The notes beneath the pieces are model-generated. The model was not told the DNA's origin and did not search any database. It saw only the letters and a list, made by a program, of their open reading frames with translations. Below, one piece after another: positions 1-6,671 of a stretch of DNA of 7,606 nt (within the stretch, counting starts at the first letter, position 1; each line of letters opens with the position of its first letter). The translations under genes were made by a program, and so were the position numbers. The DNA comes from Atribacterota bacterium (GTDB lineage Bacteria; Atribacterota; Phoenicimicrobiia; Phoenicimicrobiales; Stramentimicrobiaceae), in the NCBI GenBank assembly GCA_028696495.1, contig JAQVGY010000039.1:1-7606 (forward strand). The letters are read 5' to 3'.

Positions 1-621
1 CCCTCTGTAGAAAAAGGATGTGAAAATTTAGAGCAACATATCAAAATTGCTTTATTACATGGAATTAGCCCGGTTGTGGTAATAAATAGATTTCCTACTG
101 ATACACCCGCCGAGATAGAATTGATTATGGAAAAAGGGCTTAAGGCTGGAGCTGGAGCTGTTGTGACACATGAAGGCTGGGCTAAAGGTGGTGAGGGATG
201 TATTAAATTAGCCGAAGCAGTAATCGAGGCTACTGAAAAAGAGAATAGTTTTCATTACCTTTATCCCCTGGAGGCCAGTATTAAGGAGAAGATTGAGACA
301 ATTGCTACAAAAATATATGGTGCCGATGGAGTAACTTATATGGATCAGGCAGAAAGAAATATCAGGTTATTTGAATCTGTCGGTTTCGGTAATCTCCCCA
401 TCTGTATGGCTAAGACACATCTATCCCTGTCACATGACCCTTCTCTTAAAGGTAGACCAAAAAATTATAAGATACCCATAAGAGATATAAGAGCTTCAGT
501 AGGAGCAGGCTTTTTGTATCCACTATTGGGAACAATGATGACCATGCCCGGTCTACCATCGGTACCTGCGGCTACCAGAGTGGATATTGATAAAGATGGT
601 AAAACTGTTGGATTATTTTAA
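1..621 (+). CDS. fhs: Formate--tetrahydrofolate ligase, C-terminal part (5' end outside window)
   Basis: This enzyme couples formate, THF and ATP to 10-formyl-THF, ADP and phosphate in the cytoplasm, and the reaction is reversible. The frame is open from base 1, so this is the last 206 codons of a protein that is usually about 555 residues. What appears to be a GTG start at base 76 is an internal valine. Family hallmarks seen in order are VVVINRFPTDT, WAKGGEG, KIYGADGV, GFGNLPICMAKTH, GAGF, MTMPGLPSVPAA and the terminal VGLF. The N-terminal ATP-binding P-loop region lies outside the window. It ends 33 bases before gcvH, with only an A-rich linker and the gcvH ribosome binding site between, so it is probably the upstream member of the gcv operon. 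The stretch IRDIRASVGAGFLYPLLGTM is closer to an RASxGAGFxYP version I remember from some proteobacterial and eukaryotic enzymes than to the RxSAGAGFIVALTG of many clostridial ones. That comparison is from memory. The family call is secure. Confidence 0.96.
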   Translation, partial: PSVEKGCENLEQHIKIALLHGISPVVVINRFPTDTPAEIELIMEKGLKAGAGAVVTHEGWAKGGEGCIKLAEAVIEATEKENSFHYLYPLEASIKEKIETIATKIYGADGVTYMDQAERNIRLFESVGFGNLPICMAKTHLSLSHDPSLKGRPKNYKIPIRDIRASVGAGFLYPLLGTMMTMPGLPSVPAATRVDIDKDGKTVGLF

Positions 622-654
622 AATAAAAATAAAAAAATTCTGGAGGTAAATACT

Positions 655-1038
655 ATGTCTAATAAAGTTTTGGAAGGATTATTTTACACTAAAAATGATG
701 AATGGGTAAAAGTAGAAGATGATTTAGGAACTATCGGTATTTCTGACTATGCACAGGATCAATTGGGAGATATTGTCTATGTAGAAGAAATCAAAAAAGG
801 CACCATAGTTAATCAGGGAGATATAATTACTACTGTAGAATCTGTTAAGGCAGTCGCAGAAGTTTATTCACCAATTAGCGGTGAAGTGATTGAAGCAAAT
901 CATACTATAATTGACGAGCCATCACATATCAATGGAGATCCCTATGGTAAAGGGTGGTTTGCGAAGATAAAAATGAGTAAACCTGAGGAAACAAAAGAGC
1001 TTATGAATGCTTCTGACTATGGTGATTACCGAAAATAA
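655..1038 (+). CDS. gcvH: Glycine cleavage system H protein (lipoyl carrier)
   Basis: GcvH is the small carrier of the glycine cleavage system. Its lipoyl arm takes the aminomethyl group from the P-protein, presents it to GcvT, and is reoxidised by dihydrolipoyl dehydrogenase. The 127-residue length is normal. Visible motifs are YTKNDEWV near residues 11-18, GISDYAQDQLGDIVYVE at 28-44, and the lipoylation motif VESVKA with Lys65 as the attachment residue. SPISGEV and DPYGKGWFAKIK follow. The start is ATG with TGGAGG at 641-646, eight bases upstream. The gene lies between fhs and gcvPA with short gaps of 33 and 22 bases, consistent with co-transcription. No lipoate ligase, lipoyl synthase or dihydrolipoyl dehydrogenase gene is in the window. 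No residue expected to be essential is missing. Confidence 0.97.
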   Translation: MSNKVLEGLFYTKNDEWVKVEDDLGTIGISDYAQDQLGDIVYVEEIKKGTIVNQGDIITTVESVKAVAEVYSPISGEVIEANHTIIDEPSHINGDPYGKGWFAKIKMSKPEETKELMNASDYGDYRK

Positions 1039-1043
1039 TAAAG

Positions 1044-1063
1044 AAAAGAGGTGAACTAAGTTG
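1044..1063 (+). promoter_or_regulatory. Ribosome binding site fixing the TTG start of gcvPA
   Basis: The purine-rich AAAAGAGGTG at 1044-1053 lies seven bases before the TTG at 1061-1063. The protein read from this TTG begins MRYIPSTSEQQKEML, which matches the usual GcvPA N-terminus. The next in-frame ATG at 1100 would remove those conserved residues and has only a weak AAGAG stretch before it. TTG is therefore the likely start. Confidence 0.8.
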
Positions 1064-2404
1064 AGATATATTCCCTCAACTTCAGAACAGCAAAAAGAGA
1101 TGCTGAAGGAAATTGGTGTATCTTCATTTGAAGAATTATTAACCAGCATTCCTGAAAATGTAAGGTTAAAGAAAAAACTGAATCTCCCCCCAGCCCTTCC
1201 CGAAAATGAATTGGAAGAAAATATTGCGAGTATTGCTCAAAAAAACATTGATTTTTATAGAATGAAACCACTGATTGGAGCAGGTGCTTACCGGCATTTC
1301 ATACCAGAAGCTGAAAAGGCTCTTCTGCAGAGAGAAGAATTTTGGACCTGCTATACTCCCTACCAACCTGAATTAAGCCAGGGAACATTGCAAGCCATTT
1401 TCGAGTTTCAGAGCCATATTTCTCGTTTAACCAAAATGGAAGTGGTTATCCCATCTATTTTTGATGGAGCTTCTGCCACAGCTGAAGCAGTATTAATGTC
1501 TATTAGACTGACACACAAAGAAAAAATTATAATATCTCCATTACTCCATCCTCATTATCGAGAAACAATAAAGACCTATGTAGAACCTCACAATATCGAA
1601 ATTGTAGAATTACCCTTGCAAGATGGTGCAACATCTGCCGATATGCTGAAACAATCTTTAGATAATAATACAGCTGCCATAGTTGTTCAAAGCCCTAATT
1701 TTCTGGGCGGTGTTGAAGATATTCAGGAGATTGTTGAAATAACTCATCAGAACGATGCTTTGTTTATTCAGGTAATAGTAGAAGCCATGTCCCTGGGTCT
1801 TTTAAAATCCCCCGGAAATATGAATGTAGATATTGTTGCTGGTAACACCCAATCTTTTGGGTTAGATTTAAGCTTTGGTGGTCCCCATAATGCTTTTTTA
1901 GCTACCAAAAAAGAGTATGTCAGGCAATTGCCGGGAAGGATTGTAGGTGAAACAAAAGATAGAGATGGTAAAAGAGTTTTTGTTATGACTTTGCGAGCAC
2001 GTGAACAGGATATCAGAAGAGAAAAAGCTACTTCAAATATCTGTACAAACCACAACTTAAATGTTATGGCTGGCAATATATACCTTTCTCTTTTGGGGAC
2101 AGAAGGCTTATATCAATATTCACTCCTCAATTTTAAAAAGGCACACTACTTGGAGAAAGAATTATTAAAATCTGGAAAATTTACCAACCCGTTTCCTTAT
2201 CCTTACTTTAATGAATTTTTAATTAATTACCAGGGAAATATTGAGGAGCTGCGAAAACGGCTGATAGAAAACAACTTTATACCACCATTGTCCGTCTGGC
2301 AGTTTTATCCTGAAGAAAAATTTAGACAGAGCTTGCTTTTTGCAGTTACAGAGATATTTTCCAGAGATGAACTTAACAAAATTTCTAATCTTCTATCACA
2401 ATAA
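1061..2404 (+). CDS. gcvPA: Glycine dehydrogenase (decarboxylating) subunit 1, GcvPA
   Basis: This is the N-terminal-half subunit of the two-subunit P-protein. Together with GcvPB it decarboxylates glycine and passes the aminomethyl group to lipoyl-GcvH. The 447 residues match the family length. Diagnostic segments are the MRYIPST start, GAGAYRHFIP (73-82), CYTPYQPELSQGTLQAIFEFQ (97-117), FDGASATAEA (134-143), LSFGGPH (270-276), PGRIVGET (291-298) and REQDIRREKATSNIC (314-328). As expected for this subunit, the PLP-binding lysine is in GcvPB instead. Several normally well-kept stretches differ from the consensus I remember. VEAMSLGLL (240-248) replaces DPISLGLL, AGNTQSFG (260-267) replaces GEGQPLG, NLNVMAGNIYL (332-342) replaces ALNALAATVYL, and PPLSVWQFYP (408-417) replaces GGLPLGRYYP. 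The frame is intact throughout, so this looks like divergence rather than decay. The stop codon at 2402-2404 touches the gcvPB ribosome binding site, suggesting coupled translation. Confidence 0.94.
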   Translation: MRYIPSTSEQQKEMLKEIGVSSFEELLTSIPENVRLKKKLNLPPALPENELEENIASIAQKNIDFYRMKPLIGAGAYRHFIPEAEKALLQREEFWTCYTPYQPELSQGTLQAIFEFQSHISRLTKMEVVIPSIFDGASATAEAVLMSIRLTHKEKIIISPLLHPHYRETIKTYVEPHNIEIVELPLQDGATSADMLKQSLDNNTAAIVVQSPNFLGGVEDIQEIVEITHQNDALFIQVIVEAMSLGLLKSPGNMNVDIVAGNTQSFGLDLSFGGPHNAFLATKKEYVRQLPGRIVGETKDRDGKRVFVMTLRAREQDIRREKATSNICTNHNLNVMAGNIYLSLLGTEGLYQYSLLNFKKAHYLEKELLKSGKFTNPFPYPYFNEFLINYQGNIEELRKRLIENNFIPPLSVWQFYPEEKFRQSLLFAVTEIFSRDELNKISNLLSQ

Positions 2405-2415
2405 GGAGGCGCAAA

Positions 2416-3921
2416 ATGAAATTAATTTTTGAAAAGAGCTTTCCAGGTAGAATTGGTTTTTCTAAGCCTACAGATTTATTTGATGATATCAAATTAGAGG
2501 AATCTATTCCCATAAAGTATCTTGAAAAAAATAAAAAACAACTGACAGAGGTTTCCGAAGTAGATGTAATAAGACATTTTACTAAACTATCAAAATTTAA
2601 TTATGGAGTGGATGATGGGTTATACCCGCTGGGTTCCTGTACTATGAAATATAATCCCAGAATTAATGAAAAAATGGCTGGTCTTGCCAATTTTTCTTAT
2701 GCTCATCCCCTTTCCTTCCCCGATATGGCCCAAGGCAGCCTTGAACTAATTTACAGGCTTGATAAACTGTTATGCGAAATAACAGGAATGGATAAATATA
2801 CCATGGCACCTGCCTCTGGTGCACATGGTGAATTGACTGGCGTCTTAATTATGCGGAAGTATTTTTTGGACCATGGTGAAAAGAGGCATAAAATGTTAAT
2901 TCCTGATTCTGCACATGGTACCAACCCGGCTTCAGCTGCGATGGCAGAATTTGAAGTTGTAGAAATAAAATCAAATGAAAATGGAACTGTTGACCTGGAA
3001 TCCCTGTCTCATGCTATGGATGGTGAAACAGTGGGACTAATGTTGACCAATCCAAATACAGTCGGACTATATGATGAAGGAATAGAATCTATTCAAAAAA
3101 TCATCCATGATAAGGGTGGTTTGCTTTATTATGATGGAGCTAACCTTAATGCATCCCTGGGTATTATCCGACCAGGAGATGCCGGGTTTGATGTGGTACA
3201 TCTGAATCTGCATAAAACATTTTCAACACCACATGGCGGCGGTGGCCCGGGGTCAGGTGTTGTGGGAGTAAAAAGTAGACTCATTCCCTACCTGCCAACT
3301 CCAGTCGTTGCTCTGGAAGAAAGTTCAGGAAAATATTACTTTAAAGATGTCGGTGAAAAGAGCATTGGTATGATTCGTAGTTTTTGGGGCAATTTTTCAG
3401 TATTAGTAAAGACCTTTGCCTGGATTCTCTCTCTCGGTCCAGAAGGCCTTTATGAGTGTTCCAAAGCAAGTATCATCAATGCTAACTATGTTTTAGCAAA
3501 ACTAAAAGAATACTACAAACCAGCCTATGATAGATATTGTGGCCATGAATGTACTTTAACAGGTCGTGAGTATAAAAAATATGGAATAAAAACTCTGGAT
3601 ATTGCCAAAAGATTGATGGATTATGGTTTTCATCCGCCGACAATTTATTTCCCTCATTTTGAACCATATGCCGATGAGACTATTATGATTGAGCCACCTG
3701 AGTCAGAAGGTAAAGAAGTTTTGGATGATTTCATTAATACCATGATTGCCATTTCTAAAGAAGCAAAAGAAAATCCCGAACTCTTAACATCTGCCCCCCG
3801 TCGTACCCCTATTACCAGGACCGATGATGCCATGGCTGTTAGAAGACCGATTTTAACTTATGATGATGAATTAAGACTAAAAGATGAGCTAAATTATCAA
3901 GAAAAAGATATTAATTTTTAA
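2416..3921 (+). CDS. gcvPB: Glycine dehydrogenase (decarboxylating) subunit 2, GcvPB
   Basis: This is the PLP-carrying subunit of the glycine cleavage P-protein. It forms the glycine aldimine, releases CO2 and transfers the aminomethyl group to the lipoyl arm of GcvH. The 501 residues are slightly longer than the usual 480-490. Motifs in order are YPLGSCTMKYNP (70-81), APASGAHGELTG (131-142), DSAHGTNPASAAMA (164-177), LTNPNTVGL (210-218), YYDGANLNA (238-246) and HLNLHKTFSTPHGGGGPG (262-279). Lys267 in the last motif is the expected Schiff-base lysine. Later come CGHECTL (375-381), DYGFHPPTIYFP and the C-terminal RRTPITRTDD...RRPILTYD. The start is ATG with a perfect AAGGAGG at 2403-2409 overlapping the gcvPA stop. 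The 11-base gap to gcvPA and 23-base gap to gcvT place it inside the operon. Core motifs are conventional, in contrast to its partner GcvPA. Confidence 0.97.
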   Translation: MKLIFEKSFPGRIGFSKPTDLFDDIKLEESIPIKYLEKNKKQLTEVSEVDVIRHFTKLSKFNYGVDDGLYPLGSCTMKYNPRINEKMAGLANFSYAHPLSFPDMAQGSLELIYRLDKLLCEITGMDKYTMAPASGAHGELTGVLIMRKYFLDHGEKRHKMLIPDSAHGTNPASAAMAEFEVVEIKSNENGTVDLESLSHAMDGETVGLMLTNPNTVGLYDEGIESIQKIIHDKGGLLYYDGANLNASLGIIRPGDAGFDVVHLNLHKTFSTPHGGGGPGSGVVGVKSRLIPYLPTPVVALEESSGKYYFKDVGEKSIGMIRSFWGNFSVLVKTFAWILSLGPEGLYECSKASIINANYVLAKLKEYYKPAYDRYCGHECTLTGREYKKYGIKTLDIAKRLMDYGFHPPTIYFPHFEPYADETIMIEPPESEGKEVLDDFINTMIAISKEAKENPELLTSAPRRTPITRTDDAMAVRRPILTYDDELRLKDELNYQEKDINF

Positions 3922-3944
3922 TAAAAATTATTTGGAGGTACAAG

Positions 3945-5069
3945 ATGAGTGATAATAATTTAACAAGGACTCCACTGCATGAGGAACACATTCGTCTCAA
4001 AGGACGAATGATTCCTTTTGATGGATTTGACATGCCGGTCCAATATAGTGGTATCATCGATGAACATCTGGCAGTAAGAGAAAAGATAGGTATTTTTGAT
4101 ATATCACATATGGGCCAGATAGAGATTAAAGGACCTGAAGCCATTCCCTTTGCAGACTATCTGTTAACTAACCAGATTTCTGATATGAAAGATGACTCTA
4201 TTAAATATTCTCCAATGTGTTACCCCCATGGCGGTCAGGTTGATGACCTTTTTGTATACAAGATTAGCAACAGTTTTATACTCTTAATAGTTAATGCCTC
4301 ACCTAATTATTCCCAGAAAGACGAACAATGGATAAAAGAACATATTGGTGATTTTGATATTGAAGTATTTAATAAAAGTGATGAATACGGAGCAGCAGCT
4401 GTTCAGGGTCCTTTGACCGAAAAATTATTAAATCCTTTCTTTCAAGGTGAGATTTCCTTAGCAGATTTAAAAAGATTTAAGTTTGTGTATGGCAAGATGT
4501 TTGGAAAGGATGTCTTAATATCACGTACCGGTTACACTGGAGAAGATGGTTTTGAAATATATACCCTCAATGCTGAAGACATAGTAGATATCTGGCGTAA
4601 TTCTCTTCAGGAAGGTGAAAAATATGGCATAAAGCCATGTGGCTTAGGAGCCAGAGATACCACCAGGTTTGAAGTTTGTTACTGGCTATATGGTAATGAT
4701 ATTGATGAGACCGTAAATCCTCTGGAAAGTGGTCAGGGGTGGACAGTTAAACTGAACAAGGAAGATTTTATAGGGAAAGATGCTTTGCTAAAAGTTCATC
4801 AGGATGGACTCAAACGAAAATTGACCGGACTTTTTGTACCCCAGGGCGGTATACCTCGCCATGGGATGGAAATACTTTCTGATAATAAAAAAATAGGTTA
4901 CATTACCTCTGGTAATTATTGTCCGACTTTGAAGAAAGTTTATGCAATGGCTTACCTGGATATTCCTTTTACTGAAAAAGGTACTAAGGTAAATATTTTG
5001 ATTAGAGATAAAAATATTGAAGCAGAAGTCGTGGATATGCCCTTTCTTGCCCCATTTAATAAAAGATAA
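3945..5069 (+). CDS. gcvT: Glycine cleavage system T protein (aminomethyltransferase)
   Basis: GcvT acts on the aminomethyl-lipoyl form of GcvH, releasing ammonia and transferring the methylene carbon to THF to give 5,10-methylene-THF. The 374 residues are near the usual 360-375. Motifs are TPLHEEHIRLKGRMIPFDGFDMPVQY near the N-terminus (residues 9-34), REKIGIFDISHMGQIEIKG, GGQVDDLFVYK and RTGYTGEDGFEIY (194-206). GLGARDTTRFE then begins at 233, followed by LYGNDID, GWTVKL, FIGKDAL, GGIPRHG and TSG..CPTLKK. Asp101, the second Asp of VDDL, aligns with the catalytic Asp101 described for the human T-protein. Small oddities are NASPNYSQKD, two residues longer than the usual NASNxEKD, and RFEVCYWLYG in place of the usual RLEAGxxLYG. 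The start is ATG with GGAGG at 3934-3938. It is the last gene of the tight cluster, followed by a 234-base gap. Family confidence is high. The aminomethyltransferase assignment rests mainly on the gcv neighbours. Confidence 0.95.
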   Translation: MSDNNLTRTPLHEEHIRLKGRMIPFDGFDMPVQYSGIIDEHLAVREKIGIFDISHMGQIEIKGPEAIPFADYLLTNQISDMKDDSIKYSPMCYPHGGQVDDLFVYKISNSFILLIVNASPNYSQKDEQWIKEHIGDFDIEVFNKSDEYGAAAVQGPLTEKLLNPFFQGEISLADLKRFKFVYGKMFGKDVLISRTGYTGEDGFEIYTLNAEDIVDIWRNSLQEGEKYGIKPCGLGARDTTRFEVCYWLYGNDIDETVNPLESGQGWTVKLNKEDFIGKDALLKVHQDGLKRKLTGLFVPQGGIPRHGMEILSDNKKIGYITSGNYCPTLKKVYAMAYLDIPFTEKGTKVNILIRDKNIEAEVVDMPFLAPFNKR

Positions 5070-5095
5070 TATGTTGAAAATTAGAAAAGACAGAT

Positions 5096-5180
5096 AAGGA
5101 GGTGAATTTATAAAAATATATATTGCTTATAATTATTATTGGGAGGTGAGATAAAGAATATAAAATATTCATTGAAATAA
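5096..5180 (+). other. Two tandem Shine-Dalgarno-like sites without standard start codons
   Basis: AAGGAGGTGA at 5096-5105 and GGGAGGTGAG at 5141-5150 are both near-perfect anti-16S matches. Neither has a usable ATG, GTG or TTG at normal spacing. Each is instead followed by ATA AAA or ATA AAG, at 5110 and 5151. The first frame runs 14 codons to a TAA at 5152-5154, with the second SD-like site inside its 3' end. The second runs nine codons to a TAA at 5178-5180. They could be relics of gene starts, leader-peptide sites using a non-standard start, or chance in purine/AT-rich DNA. Confidence 0.35.
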
Positions 5181-5251
5181 AAGGAATAAATTTTTTCTAT
5201 TTTTTGCTTTAAAAATGTTTATAAAATTAATACATTTTATGATTATTTTAC

Positions 5252-5280
5252 TTGACAAAATGAAAATTTATAATTTTATA
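5252..5280 (+). promoter_or_regulatory. Candidate sigma-A-type promoter for the symporter gene
   Basis: A perfect TTGACA -35 box at 5252-5257 is followed after 17 bases by TTTATA at 5275-5280, a fair -10 match. Transcription would begin about seven bases later, right at the AAGGAGG at 5288-5294, giving a very short leader. A perfect TATAAT at 5269-5274 also exists but is only 11 bases from TTGACA, so it would need a poor -35 (TTTTAC at 5246-5251). The exact start is uncertain, but a promoter here fits the gap after gcvT. Confidence 0.55.
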
Positions 5281-5303
5281 GAGGATTAAGGAGGTTTTTT
5301 GAA

Positions 5304-6662
5304 ATGACTGCGATAATGGAATTGCTCGATAAAATCAATGCTTTTGCCTGGGGACCCCCCATGATGGTTTTACTGGTTGGTACGGGAATATTGTTGACTA
5401 TTCGAATAAAAGGGGTGCAATTTACTAAGATTGGCCACGCCTGGAAAGTCACATTCGAAGGATGTTTTAAAAAAGACAAGGATATGCTGGGAGAAGGAGA
5501 AATAACTCCCTTCCAATCCCTGTGTTCGGCTCTCTCCGCTACGGTAGGAAATGGTAACATAGCCGGTGTAGCTACTGCTATAGCTGCCGGTGGTCCAGGT
5601 GCAGCAGTATGGATGTGGATTACAGCCTTATTCGGAATGGCTACTAAATTAGGTGAAGCCACTCTGGGAGTAAAATACCGTATCAAAGATAAAGACGGTG
5701 TTTATGTGGGAGGCTCCATGTACTATATTACCAATGGTTTGCACCAGAAATGGCTGGGTTGGATTTTTGCTCTATTTGGGGCGTTAGCTGCCTTTGGTAT
5801 CGGCTGTATGGTTCAAACTAACTCTATGGCTTTGGTAGGCCTAAGCGTTTTTAACATTCCAATGTGGATTACAGGTGTTGTTCTAACCATTTTAATCTGG
5901 CTGGTGGTAATCGGCGGAATTAGACGTATTGGAGAAGTTACCGAATTACTGGTACCCTTCATGGCTATCTTCTATATAGTTGGCGGTTTAATAGTCATCA
6001 TTGCCAAAATCGATATGCTTCCCTGGGCAATTGGTGAAATATTCAGGTCTGCCTTTACCGGTAGAGCTGCCTTTGGTGGTTTTGCCGGTGCAACTGTAGC
6101 TCAGGCAATGCGCTATGGTGTAGCCAGAGGGATATTTTCCAATGAAGCCGGTCTGGGAAGTGCCAGTATGGCACATGCTGTAGCTAAGACTAAACACCCG
6201 GTTCGCCAGGGAATGATGGGTACGGTTGAAGTTACTATTGATACCCTGATTGTCTGTTCTATAACTGCAATAACTATTGTTATTACCAATTCTTTAGGTA
6301 CCGGGCTCACCAGTACTGCCCTTACCGCACATGCTTTCTCTCAAGTTCTGAAGGGTTTTGGTGGACCTATTGTGGCGCTGGGCTCATTTCTATTCGGCTA
6401 TTCAACAGTTATCACCTGGTGTTATTATGGTCAGACCTGTGGTCGTTTCATTTTAGGCCCTTCTATAACTATGCCTTATGCCTGGATTTTTATCATTTTA
6501 GCTTTTTTAGGTTCTGTAGTGGAAGTGCCCTTTGTCTGGTTGCTCACTGACACCCTTAATGGATTGATGGCTATTCCCAATTTAGTGGGATTAATCTTCT
6601 TGAGTGGTGTATTAGCCAAAGAGGTAGAAGCATATGTCTCCAATCCTGAACTTCTAAAATAA
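5304..6662 (+). CDS. Sodium:alanine/glycine symporter, AGCS family
   Basis: This is an inner-membrane secondary transporter of the alanine-or-glycine:cation symporter family (DagA/AlsT/GlyP type), expected to import alanine and/or glycine with Na+. Its 452 residues match the family. Hydrophobic segments lie near residues 18-34, 152-172, 187-205, 215-234, 310-328, 354-372, 391-412 and 421-437. Less hydrophobic helices such as 74-95 and 98-112 are also expected. Signature stretches are TVGNGNIAGVATAIAAGGPG (80-99) running into WMWITALFGMATK (103-115), close to the Na-alanine symporter signature. IFSNEAGLGSASMAHA (277-292), HPVRQG (298-303) and YSTVITWCYYG (366-376) are also family-typical. The start is ATG with AAGGAGG at 5288-5294, nine bases upstream. 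An in-frame ATG at residue 5 is less well spaced. It lies downstream of the glycine cleavage genes and upstream of ald, so glycine or alanine uptake fits. The preferred substrate cannot be read from sequence, so no gene symbol is given. Confidence 0.95.
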   Translation: MTAIMELLDKINAFAWGPPMMVLLVGTGILLTIRIKGVQFTKIGHAWKVTFEGCFKKDKDMLGEGEITPFQSLCSALSATVGNGNIAGVATAIAAGGPGAAVWMWITALFGMATKLGEATLGVKYRIKDKDGVYVGGSMYYITNGLHQKWLGWIFALFGALAAFGIGCMVQTNSMALVGLSVFNIPMWITGVVLTILIWLVVIGGIRRIGEVTELLVPFMAIFYIVGGLIVIIAKIDMLPWAIGEIFRSAFTGRAAFGGFAGATVAQAMRYGVARGIFSNEAGLGSASMAHAVAKTKHPVRQGMMGTVEVTIDTLIVCSITAITIVITNSLGTGLTSTALTAHAFSQVLKGFGGPIVALGSFLFGYSTVITWCYYGQTCGRFILGPSITMPYAWIFIILAFLGSVVEVPFVWLLTDTLNGLMAIPNLVGLIFLSGVLAKEVEAYVSNPELLK

Positions 6663-6671
6663 AACCTTTCT

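Larger units (their letters stand above)
5070..5303. other. AT-rich intergenic region between gcvT and the symporter gene
   Basis: These 234 bases contain no convincing protein gene. They are very AT-rich, with T-runs at 5191-5196 and 5200-5205 but no GC-rich stem ahead of them. A factor-independent terminator for the gcv operon is therefore not clearly present. Two orphan SD-like sites lie in the first half and a promoter candidate in the last 60 bases. I see no glycine riboswitch. Confidence 0.7.

Noticed and set aside
76..78. GTG at 76 as a gene start for a short protein
   Set aside because: The frame is open from base 1 and codes for Fhs sequence upstream of it. The GTG is an internal valine in VVVINRF.
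1100..1102. ATG at 1100 as the gcvPA start
   Set aside because: It would remove the conserved MRYIPST N-terminus and lacks a good ribosome binding site. TTG at 1061 is better placed.
1061..2404. gcvPA as a decaying pseudogene because of its divergent motifs
   Set aside because: The frame is full length and uninterrupted. Many family motifs are intact, and the gene is tightly coupled to gcvPB.
5212..5238. AAAATGT / ACATTTT inverted repeat as the gcv operon terminator
   Set aside because: The stem is only seven mostly A-T pairs with a 13-base loop. It would be weak, and the following sequence is not a clean T-run.
5263..5277. AAAATT-TAT-AATTTT palindrome in the symporter promoter as an operator
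   Set aside because: A six-base AT-only arm is expected by chance in DNA this AT-rich, and no matching copy was seen elsewhere.
5070..5303. Glycine riboswitch ahead of the symporter or after gcvT
   Set aside because: Glycine riboswitches are common near gcv and AGCS genes, but this gap is almost all A and T and lacks the paired GC-rich aptamer stems and conserved purine core. A covariance-model search would settle it.
5276..5686. Minus-strand open frame over the start of the symporter gene, and similar minus-strand frames elsewhere
   Set aside because: These overlap strongly supported + strand genes, have no ribosome binding sites of note and show no recognisable protein motifs. They are shadows of the real genes.
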